Origin: Candidatus Multiplicimicrobium inquinatum
GTDB lineage: Bacteria > Omnitrophota > Omnitrophia > Omnitrophales > Aquincolibacteriaceae
Length of the DNA stretch: 28,354 bases
Assembly (NCBI GenBank): GCA_002344825.1
Contig: DDUN01000023.1
Location: 18,216-46,569 of the forward strand
Reading direction: 5' to 3'
Made by a program: the position numbers and the translations under genes. Positions 14,085-22,700 of this stretch are shown in pieces. Under the pieces are notes generated by a model. It was given only the letters and a program-made list of their open reading frames with translations, was not told the origin of the DNA and made no database searches. The first letter of the stretch is position 1. The number at the start of each line of letters is the position of its first letter.

Positions 14085-15752
14085 TTAAGCCTTAGAAGAG
14101 GGCGGAAGATACTTGGAATCGCTCTCACTCGCTTTTCCAAACTTGCGGCGGTTGGCCTTACCAAACTCCAAGAAAATCGCTTCAATTTCATCATATTGCA
14201 ACTCTCCTTTGGCAATCAACTCCTGCGCGAATCGCTCAAAAAGAGTCTTCTCCTTGCGAAGTAAGTCTTCTACCTCTTTCAGGCTGTCGTTCATGATTTT
14301 CTGAGTATCATTATTCAGCTGAGTTATTACTTCTTTAGAAAGCTGCCCCTGGGGAACAATGGTGAAGTCTCCCACCAAATTAGACTCACCCATGCCGAGC
14401 TTCCAAACCATCGTGTGGGCAATACTCATCGCGGATTTAAAATCAGACGAAACACCGGATGTAGATGTTCCATATTTAACGCGCTCGCCGGCAAATCCGC
14501 CGAAAGCCACTTTGATTTGCGCCAAAAGAGTTTCCTTGTCTTGAGAGTGCCACTCTTCCGTCGGAACATGGTAAACCACTCCCAACGTATTTTTACGGGG
14601 CAAAATAGACGCCTTAAACACATCGTTACGCGGATGCAAAAGATAGGTCGCAATCAAGTGCCCTGTTTCATGATACGCCGTCATTTCGCGTTCTTTTGAA
14701 TTCACCGAGAGCTTCACTTTAAAGCCGAGCTCAATGCGATCCAGCGCTTCAGTCATGTCATTCCAGGTAACAACATCGCGTTTGTTTCTTGTCGCAATCA
14801 ACGCAGATTCTTTCACCGCGTTCTCGATTTCAGCGGGAGAATAACCGATCGTGCGGCGAGCTAAACGCTTGGCATCAATCGTAGAATCATGCTTGATTTT
14901 TTTAAGATAAAGGTTAAAAACGGCTTCGCGCCCTTCCAAATTAGGCTTATTGATATAAACCTTTCGATCAAGACGTCCTGGACGAAGAAGCGCAGGATCT
15001 AATACGTCTTCTGAAGCGTTCGTTGCTCCGATCACAACAATATTTTCGGTCGCATCGCCTAAACCATCCAACTCCACAAGTAGCTGATTTTGGGTCGTAT
15101 TTCCTTCACCGCTGCCGAATTGGCTAAAAGTTCTCTTTTGTCCCATAGCATCCAACTCGTCGATAAAAATAACGCATCCGCCATAGCCATAAGCCAAGCG
15201 ACGGGCTTTTTGAAAAAGCTGGCGAACACGGCTGGCGCCGACACCGACAAACACCTCATTAAACTCACTCGCGGCCATCGAAAGAAAAGGAAGCCCCGTT
15301 TCCGTCGCAATGGCTTTCGCGATATACGTTTTCCCGCAGCCCGGAGGCCCGATCATGAGAACGCCGCGCAAAATTTTTCCGCCGATATCCTTCACACGCG
15401 TGTGGTCTTTGATTAAATCCACAACTTCTCGACACTCATCTTTGGCTTCATCAATTCCCACAACATCATCAAAACGGATGTTGACCTGATTTGCTTTGAC
15501 CGCCTTCTTCTTCATGCCCGCGAATCCGCCGCGAAACATATTCATGTAAATCCAGGCAAAAACAAACGCATTCACAATCACTGAAATAAAATTGATAGGA
15601 ATTTGGGCGAGAGTGATATTGCGGTAATAGCTTTCAAGACTCATTAAGCCCCAATAAGCCAATAAAAAAAGCACCAAAGCACCCACAGCCAGAGCGACTT
15701 TACCGCCATGCTCAATGAAAAAAAGTTGGACGCGATGTTTTTTAAACGCCAT
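14085..15752 (-). CDS. FtsH-like membrane AAA+ zinc metalloprotease lacking a periplasmic domain
   Basis: A 555-residue inner-membrane protease. Two hydrophobic segments (about 18-37 and 54-72) are joined by only about 17 residues, whereas normal FtsH has a periplasmic domain of about 70. The AAA+ module begins at FDDVVGIDEAKDE (about 94). It has Walker A GPPGCGKT (135-142), the pore loop FVGVGASRVRQLF, Walker B CVIFIDELDA and the second region of homology LDPALLRPGRLDRK with arginine fingers. The M41 peptidase zinc motif HETGH is near residue 360 and the third-ligand region SGVSSDFKSAM is kept, so the protease should be active. The ATG is preceded by AAGGAG. It heads an operon with the large lipoprotein and hrcA-grpE-dnaJ-ybgC. 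I withhold the symbol ftsH because it may be a paralogue. Confidence 0.93.
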   Translation of the reverse strand: MAFKKHRVQLFFIEHGGKVALAVGALVLFLLAYWGLMSLESYYRNITLAQIPINFISVIVNAFVFAWIYMNMFRGGFAGMKKKAVKANQVNIRFDDVVGIDEAKDECREVVDLIKDHTRVKDIGGKILRGVLMIGPPGCGKTYIAKAIATETGLPFLSMAASEFNEVFVGVGASRVRQLFQKARRLAYGYGGCVIFIDELDAMGQKRTFSQFGSGEGNTTQNQLLVELDGLGDATENIVVIGATNASEDVLDPALLRPGRLDRKVYINKPNLEGREAVFNLYLKKIKHDSTIDAKRLARRTIGYSPAEIENAVKESALIATRNKRDVVTWNDMTEALDRIELGFKVKLSVNSKEREMTAYHETGHLIATYLLHPRNDVFKASILPRKNTLGVVYHVPTEEWHSQDKETLLAQIKVAFGGFAGERVKYGTSTSGVSSDFKSAMSIAHTMVWKLGMGESNLVGDFTIVPQGQLSKEVITQLNNDTQKIMNDSLKEVEDLLRKEKTLFERFAQELIAKGELQYDEIEAIFLEFGKANRRKFGKASESDSKYLPPSSKA

Positions 15753-15804
15753 AAATTACTAACTCCTTATAAATGCCTTTATAAAAGCGGTATTTGAAGG
15801 CTGG

Positions 15805-15810
15805 ATTATA
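15805..15810 (-). promoter_or_regulatory. -10 box upstream of the FtsH-like operon
   Basis: A perfect TATAAT on the minus strand, about 52 bases before the ATG at 15752. A TTGACC is only ten bases upstream of it and so too close. The hexamer at 17 bases (CAAACA) matches 3/6. This is the only promoter-like element seen before the six-gene proteostasis operon. Confidence 0.45.
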
Positions 15811-15878
15811 CCAAAAAGAGGGTCAAATGTTTGTATATTATTGTTCAAATTGGAGTTATATCTTCCCCGGGCTATGGG

Positions 15879-16430
15879 CTACCACCAATCATCTCCCTTT
15901 GCTGGTGAGGGCTCTTCCGGTGCAAGAGACGGAGACTCGGAATCTGTCCAAAAGTCATCTTTGGGCTCATCGGATTCTCCGCTGGCAGAATCAATTGAGT
16001 TAGGGTCAAGATAAGCTGCTACTTCAGCCTTTGACGCTTCCTTTGCGTCTTCTTGAAGATCTGCATCCGCGACAGATGCTTCGGGTAAATCAGGCTTGGC
16101 AGGCTTTTCCTCCCACCAATCAGACCAGTTAAACATCTGCTTTTTCTTTTTGGCAACTCCGCCTTCCAATTCTTTCTCATTTTTAGAAAGAGAAGATTGG
16201 GTTAAAAATCCCTGTCCGCCGTAGTAAATTACTTTCGGTGTTGCTGCGGCCTTAACACCGTCTTTCTCCTGCTCCATTTTTTGGTCATACAAAATCCCCT
16301 CCGTCTGCGCGTCCTGAAGGGGATCTTCATTTTTCAAAATAGCATTCATGTGCAAAAATAAAATGGACACAAGCCATACCGCCAGCATCACCCTTGTACC
16401 ATTCAATTGATTTGCTTTCACGCTATTCAT
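15879..16430 (-). CDS. Small membrane-anchored acidic protein with recurrent Trp motifs
   Basis: A 183-residue protein I do not recognise. A single hydrophobic segment (about 13-31) is followed by a polar, largely disordered-looking tail. The tail has a short conserved-looking strand (PKVIYYGGQGFLTQ, about 66-79), then a Lys-rich patch next to FNWSDWWEEKP (about 100-110). A long acidic Ala/Glu/Ser/Pro-rich stretch follows, with DDFWTD near 158, and the protein ends DDWW. The repeated acidic-Trp pattern suggests short linear binding motifs (inference). I chose the ATG at 16430; the frame extends to a TTG three codons earlier. It lies 28 bases after the uvrA stop, same strand, probably co-transcribed. 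It has no homologue that I can name. Confidence 0.6.
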   Translation of the reverse strand: MNSVKANQLNGTRVMLAVWLVSILFLHMNAILKNEDPLQDAQTEGILYDQKMEQEKDGVKAAATPKVIYYGGQGFLTQSSLSKNEKELEGGVAKKKKQMFNWSDWWEEKPAKPDLPEASVADADLQEDAKEASKAEVAAYLDPNSIDSASGESDEPKDDFWTDSESPSLAPEEPSPAKGDDWW

Positions 16431-16457
16431 GCTTCTCAACTTATCTTGTTGTTTTGA

Positions 16458-19280
16458 TTAGCCTTGTCCTAAATAAGACGGCTCATCCGCCAATATCTTC
16501 AATCCGGTTTTGTGCAAATAGGCATTCAAACAACGCCCCGTATAGGAAGAATCACAGTCCAAAAGCCCCCGGACCGACCCCTGCCACACCACACTGCCTC
16601 CGCCATCTCCGCCCTCAGGCCCCAAATCAATCACCCAATCAGCAAGCCGGATAAGCTCCATATGATGTTCGATTACCAAAACAGAATGCCCACGAGCCAA
16701 AAGCTGATCCAGCGCCCGCATTAAGTACCCAATGTCGTGCTCATGCAATCCGGTAGTGGGCTCATCAAAAATATACAATTGATTTACTGTTTGAGATGAT
16801 GCCAATTCACTGGCCAATTTAAGCCTTTGCCCCTCTCCTCCCGAAAGCGTCAATGTAGGCTGTCCCAAACGCAAATAACCTAACCCTGTTTTTTCAAGAA
16901 TGGAAAGAGGCTTCACTACCGCCGGGGTCTGCGAAAAAAAAGCAATCGCCTCAGTAACAGTCATGGCTAAAATTTGGTCCACATTTTTCCCCTGAAACAA
17001 AATACCCAGAATTGATTTTTGAAAACGTTTTCCCGTGCAGGCTTCGCATGGAATAAAAACATCCGCGAGAAAATGCATTTCTACCTTGATCTGTCCATCA
17101 CCTTTGCAAACCGCGCATCGGCCTCCATCGACGTTAAAAGAAAAATGCCCCGGGGTGAGTCCGTTTGCTTTCGACGCGGGCAAGCGAGAAAACAGTTTAC
17201 GTATTTCATCATAAACACCCATATAAGTCGCGGGGTTGGAACGGGGCGAACGGCCAATCGGTGACTGATCGATTAAAACGATATCGTTTATTTTTTCCCA
17301 ACCCTGAATCGATTGAACCTTTCCCAGTTCTTCCTGAGAAATGGGCCTGCCGCGGTATTTTTGATAGCGGTTATAAAGCACTTCATACAGCAAACTGCTT
17401 TTTCCTGAGCCTGAAACACCGGTAAGCACCACAAGCTTGCCCAGGGGAATTTCAACATCACAGTTTTTAAGATTATTGGCCTGCGCCCCCTGAATGCGGA
17501 TTTTACGGTTTTTATCTGGTTTTGCCATCCGCGGTATTCTTTCAATACAGTCTTTACCCGATAAATATCGACCCGTCAAAGACTCCTCGCATTTCCGCAG
17601 TCCCGCAACGGGACCTTGATACAAAATCCGGCCGCCACCTTCCCCGCCTCTTGGTCCCAAGTCAATCACTTCATCCGCCGACTCAATCATCGTGCGGTCA
17701 TGTTCAACCACGACGACGGTATTGCCTAAATCACGCAGTTTTCTCAAAAGAGAAATCAGCATTTGATTATCACGCTCATGCAGTCCGATGCTGGGTTCAT
17801 CCAAAACATAAAGCGTATCCATCAGCGAAGCCCCCATCGACGAGGCAAGATGAATCCGCTCCACTTCTCCGCCGGATAGGGTTCGAGACATTCGTGAAAG
17901 CGTCAAATACCCCAAGCCAACTTCACTCAAAAATCCCAGCCGCGCCAAAATCTCACTCATGAGGGCGTCCGACCGTTCTTTTTCAAAGAGATTGAGCTCT
18001 ATATTTTTAAAAAAATGAAGCAGCGCATCAATCTTCATTTCCTGAATTTCAAAAAAGTTTTTCCCGCCTACCTTCACATAAAGTGCTTCGGGCCTCAATC
18101 GCGAGCCGCGGCAATCTCCGCAAACCGAATAGCCCCGATACCTGTTAAGAAAAATACGTATGTGCATTTTGTATGTTTTCTTTTCAAGATACTTGAAATA
18201 GTCAGCGATCGAAACATACTCATCGCCTTCCTTACCGCTGGTAATCCATTTTTTTTGTTCAGCCTTCAAAGTTTTCCAGGGAGTCTTAACGGGAATTTTA
18301 CGGCGCTTACAAAAATCCAGAAGCTGCCCCTGCTCCCAACGGGTACTGGCTTTAGTCCAGGGATCAACCGCCCCGCCCTGAATCGATTTTAATTCATCCG
18401 GAATAACCAAATTCCAATCCGTTTCAATCACACGTCCGAATCCCTGACAAGTCGGACAGGCACCGAGCGGACTATTAAATGAAAATAAGTTCTCCGTTGG
18501 CTTCTTAAAAACCTTCCGGCAGCCGGAACATTGTAAGTCTTTGGAAAACCATTCGATTTGATTGCCGCAAATGACTCCCAAACGGCCTGCTCCTGCCTGA
18601 AAAGCAAGCTCCAAAGCCTCACGTATACGATTACGCTGATTGACATTACGCGCAAGCTCATCCACCTTAACCCGTACTTCATGTTCTTTTTTAGAGTGAA
18701 AAGAATCGGGCGTAATTGAAACGTCGCCCCCGTGATCCGCAATTAAAAACTCGAATCCCTGTTTAACAAAATCAGCACTAAGCGCCTGTGCTTCCGCTTT
18801 GGAATTTTTTTTCAGTAGATAAGGAAAAAAGATACTTACCCTCTCAGACTGCGCGTCCAAAATTCTGCTCAAAACCGTATCGACTTGATACGCCATCACA
18901 ACGGCTCCGTTGCACTCAGGGCAAAACGGGATTCCCACTCGCGAAAAAAACGCTCGTAAATAATCGTTCACTTCCGTTTGGGTTCCAACAGTGGACCGCG
19001 CATTCGAGATAACGTTCTTCGCTTGAATCGCTACGGCCGGAGGGATACCGGTGGCTGACTCGATATCCGGCTTGGGCATTTTTTCAAGAAACTGACGCGC
19101 GTAAGATGATAAGGACTCCATGTAACGGCGTTGTCCTTCGGCATAAAGCGTATCAAAAGCCAGCGATGACTTTCCGGATCCGGAGACACCGGTCATGACA
19201 TGAATTTTGCGGTGATCAAGACGCAGATCGAATGACTTTAAATTATGCGTCGCGACGCGGCGCAGCTCAATCGAACTCAA
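16458..19280 (-). CDS. uvrA: UvrA, excision nuclease subunit A
   Basis: A 940-residue UvrA, the dimeric ABC-type ATPase that finds bulky DNA lesions and loads UvrB. Walker A motifs GVSGSGKSS are near residues 31 and 622. Between them are the UvrB-interaction domain (about 120-250), a first zinc module (CSGC...CPTC) and the signature LSGGEVERIHLASSMG. The second half carries the zinc module CAVCKGDG...CEAC, the signature LSGGEGQRLKLASELA and Walker B LYIFDEPTTGLH. Presence of the UvrB-binding region and normal length favour true UvrA over the shorter UvrA2 paralogues. Both signatures differ slightly from the common LSGGEAQR. The only start in place is TTG (19280), giving the family N-terminus. 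The ribosome binding site is weak. It lies 19 bases after the small lipoprotein gene. Confidence 0.95.
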   Translation of the reverse strand: MSSIELRRVATHNLKSFDLRLDHRKIHVMTGVSGSGKSSLAFDTLYAEGQRRYMESLSSYARQFLEKMPKPDIESATGIPPAVAIQAKNVISNARSTVGTQTEVNDYLRAFFSRVGIPFCPECNGAVVMAYQVDTVLSRILDAQSERVSIFFPYLLKKNSKAEAQALSADFVKQGFEFLIADHGGDVSITPDSFHSKKEHEVRVKVDELARNVNQRNRIREALELAFQAGAGRLGVICGNQIEWFSKDLQCSGCRKVFKKPTENLFSFNSPLGACPTCQGFGRVIETDWNLVIPDELKSIQGGAVDPWTKASTRWEQGQLLDFCKRRKIPVKTPWKTLKAEQKKWITSGKEGDEYVSIADYFKYLEKKTYKMHIRIFLNRYRGYSVCGDCRGSRLRPEALYVKVGGKNFFEIQEMKIDALLHFFKNIELNLFEKERSDALMSEILARLGFLSEVGLGYLTLSRMSRTLSGGEVERIHLASSMGASLMDTLYVLDEPSIGLHERDNQMLISLLRKLRDLGNTVVVVEHDRTMIESADEVIDLGPRGGEGGGRILYQGPVAGLRKCEESLTGRYLSGKDCIERIPRMAKPDKNRKIRIQGAQANNLKNCDVEIPLGKLVVLTGVSGSGKSSLLYEVLYNRYQKYRGRPISQEELGKVQSIQGWEKINDIVLIDQSPIGRSPRSNPATYMGVYDEIRKLFSRLPASKANGLTPGHFSFNVDGGRCAVCKGDGQIKVEMHFLADVFIPCEACTGKRFQKSILGILFQGKNVDQILAMTVTEAIAFFSQTPAVVKPLSILEKTGLGYLRLGQPTLTLSGGEGQRLKLASELASSQTVNQLYIFDEPTTGLHEHDIGYLMRALDQLLARGHSVLVIEHHMELIRLADWVIDLGPEGGDGGGSVVWQGSVRGLLDCDSSYTGRCLNAYLHKTGLKILADEPSYLGQG

Positions 19281-19299
19281 GACACGCCGCCGGGGTGAG

Positions 19300-19698
19300 T
19301 TAGGCGGTTACGCCAAACTTTTTTCGGATAGCGTCAAGCACTTCAGCCGCGCCGATGATATTGCGGGATTCGGGGTCAAGAAAAACGCTTGTCTGAAACT
19401 GTCCATCTCTGCGGATCCGAACCTGAATAAAGCGGCGGTCAGAATCATCAAACCGTGAGAATTGCGTATTCCGAAGACGGATGAGACCTTCTGTTTGCAA
19501 AGTTTTGTCCGGCGACCACTCCGTCAAATCGTTGACGGTATCAAATACAGCCAAATAAACAAGGTCATAGGGCTGTTCAATGAGAATCTCCTGCGAATTA
19601 CCGGCAGGCACTTGATCAGCCGGAAGATAAGATGACTTTCCCGCACAGCCGGATAAAGCAAAACAAAAAATAAGACTTAATAAAACGGACAGCTTCAT
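19300..19698 (-). CDS. Small lipoprotein of unknown function
   Basis: A 132-residue predicted lipoprotein. The signal peptide MKLSVLLSLIFCFALSGC has a textbook lipobox (LSGC, Cys 18). The mature domain of about 110 residues looks alpha/beta. It includes QPYDLVYLAVFDTVNDLTEW, a pattern often seen in small envelope lipoproteins whose helix follows a short beta strand, and ends EVLDAIRKKFG. The ATG has GGAGG at good spacing. It lies 17 bases after the 1613-residue barrel gene and before uvrA. The first gap is short enough for one transcript. It could be an assembly partner of the barrel proteins (inference). I cannot assign a family. Confidence 0.75.
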   Translation of the reverse strand: MKLSVLLSLIFCFALSGCAGKSSYLPADQVPAGNSQEILIEQPYDLVYLAVFDTVNDLTEWSPDKTLQTEGLIRLRNTQFSRFDDSDRRFIQVRIRRDGQFQTSVFLDPESRNIIGAAEVLDAIRKKFGVTA

Positions 19699-19715
19699 AA
19701 ATCCTCCGCGAAAAA

Positions 19716-22700
19716 TTAAAATTTACCAGACATGCGCACAAACGGTCCATGACTGGAGTAATCATTCGACTTTCTTAAGTCATCGGTAAAATCAGCAAAA
19801 TCATACCCGACCGCAACTCGGACATAATCATAAAGCTCACGGTCAACTTCAACCAGCGCACCGTGCAGGTGATTATCGGCTGATTTATCCTGAAGTAAAA
19901 TACGGTATTCCGCCGCGATGTCCCACTTACGAGTCACATGAAAATTAACCCGATTAGCCCAAAGCATGGAATTTAAAGCAAAATCATCTGAAAGAAGCGC
20001 TGCGACTGACCGTTTGAATCCGAGCTTTTGCACAATCTCCAAATAACGGTTCACGTCGTACGAAGCATCCATCTGAATAATGTGTGCGCTATCATCCGTA
20101 TTTAAATCTGTGCCGAGCAAACTCAATTTATCTGAGTTAATAATGCGGGTATACCTCATCAACATATTAAAACGGTCATAGTTAATCGGGCGGTACGCAA
20201 AGCCGGTATTCCATTCCATGAAATTCGTATCTAAATCATAGACATTCGCGGTGTACTGCGCGCTCGAATAGCTCAAGTTTAAATAACTCAAAAAACTAAG
20301 ATCGCGGGAAACCTTATACTCCAACGAATTGCGGGTAACCACTTGCCATAATTCGGGCTGATCCTGATCTTTGCGAAACTCCCCTGACACACGTGCTTTC
20401 AATTTTTCAAACGGGGAATATTTAACATTTCCTTCCCAATCTTCCACCTTCTGTGCTGAGCCGATATAAGCCAAATGCCCGCCCACGGTATTGTAAGTGT
20501 TCGCGCGCGCCAATCCCTGAAGCGCCAAAGTATCCAACCGCCGTGTTGTGGAGTTATTTAAACGACGGCGTTCAAACCGGGCTCCATAATCCCAATGTTC
20601 ACCGAATTTACTGTCATACCCAAAAATATCCGCAAAGCCGTCCACCGAGTTATAGGTCGAAAGTTCACGTTCGGAATAAAGTCTGGATCCATTATCAAAA
20701 AAGTAATTGCTTCCGATCGCGGTCGAAAGCGTTTTCGACCCGATTCCCCTGTCATGCGATCTTAAGTTCGCATAAGTACTCGAGGATGTGCCATGCCTTT
20801 TTTCAATTCCGAAGAGCGTTGAGTCTCCGATTTTTCCGAACATCTGCTCCAAATAAGCGTAAAGATCATTCATGACTTCATAGCGGACACCGCCGCCGAA
20901 TTGATGATTGCCTTTGGTATGTATCGCAACCTGAGCCTTGGCATAGGGCATAAAGCGCTCGGTAACACGATAACCCAATTTGGCAACAACCCCGTCATTA
21001 AAAGGAATTTCCGATTCCAATGAAGGTGAAAGCCAAGCCGGATTATCAGGACCATTCAAAGTTCTGCGAAAATACTCTCCCTCCGCGAGCCAAAGGCCGT
21101 TATCGTAAGAAATAGTTCCGGTATGCGAATTGAAACTTTCGAAGGGTGCAAGAATAGTTCCCGAGGTCAGCGGTAAAAGAGCTTCTTCAATCTCATTGTG
21201 ATCATAGCGGTATTTAACCGACAAGTTATCCGTTAAACGATACCGGCTTGCCACACCATACTTTTTATAGCCCTCTTGGCTTTTCAAAATATCATTTGAA
21301 AAACCCGGCTCAACACCCTGCAAAAATCCGTTTACTTCCCAATTTTTAACCGGCTTGGATTCCGCTTTAATCAAATAAGCGCGCTCACGCCCATCATTTT
21401 TTCTGCCCGATAAAAGACCTAAATCGGCGTAATTGAAGCCTCCGTCGTAGGAAACCGACTGATTTTTTTGTTCCAGCATACTCGTGGCGTACTCCGCGAT
21501 GACACGCGTGTTACGTCCAAATTTCATGGTCATGTCGACGGCACGTAAATCATAATCCGCTCGGTCGCGCCGTTCTTCCACCATCGTCCCACCCACGCGC
21601 ACATGATCACCCATGTGCACATACCCACGAAATCCGCGGTTATCAACTTCACGCGGATCAAAGCCATCCACATACTCATAGTCCGCGATCAAAAACACAC
21701 GGTTGCCATCCGCCAAGTCAGTTGAAAAAAGAGAGTGCGGCGACGCCATCGAAGAAAGCGGCCGAGTGAGCATAATGCGGCCGGATTCATAATCAATTTC
21801 GTAATCAACACCCTCTTGAAGATCATATCTTCCAATCGCGATATCTTGAATTTTGTCGCGAATTTCAACACTGAGCTGTTCACTGCCTTCAACAATGTCT
21901 CTGTCGCGTAAGTAATAAAGTGTTCCGCCCGTCGATTCAAGCTCAACATGCGCGGCTTTATTTTGGGACTGAGAAGAAAAAACTTTAAATCCGCGCTTGG
22001 GGTCTCCATAGGGCGTTGTTTGAAGCGATTCGTGCTGAACTTGCAATCCCGATAAAGTGCGGTTGTAACTTGCCAACTCGGTATCATCAAACTCGGTTTG
22101 AAAACTGCCCCACCGCGCGTAGGAGCGGTCCATTTCCACCAACATGTAAAACCGGTCACCGGTGTTCAGCCCCTCATAGCTAATTTTGGATTTGTCTCCA
22201 TAAATCGGGTAATACTGATCGGGATCCAAATTGGTAAATAGGGAGCTGCGCTTATCCGCGGTATCATATTTGGATTTAATTAAGAATTTCCCTTTTAATT
22301 TACCCTTCAGAAAATAAGAAAGCCGTCCGTCCTGATAAAAACCATCTTTATACTGCTTATCGCTTCCAACGGTTTCAATACTGCCGCTCGCGAAGTTTTT
22401 ACCCAATTCCTGCTCTCCCAACGCAACCAAAAAGAACATGCTGTCTTTGACTTTGACTTTCTCGGTATAAAGCGTGCTTTCACCTTCAGGCGAAACAACA
22501 TTAATAATGAATTCATTTTCACCGGGATTGACGTAAAACTCTTTATTAAATCGGCCGGAGTCGGGGTTCACGTCAACAGGCGCGTCATTGATATAGGCTT
22601 TGTAACCCGGAATGGTTCTGCCACGAACATGCACTGTCGGCTTAGCAATCAGAGGAATACTGCGCTTACCATCTTGAAAAATATTAAAATTACCGACGGG

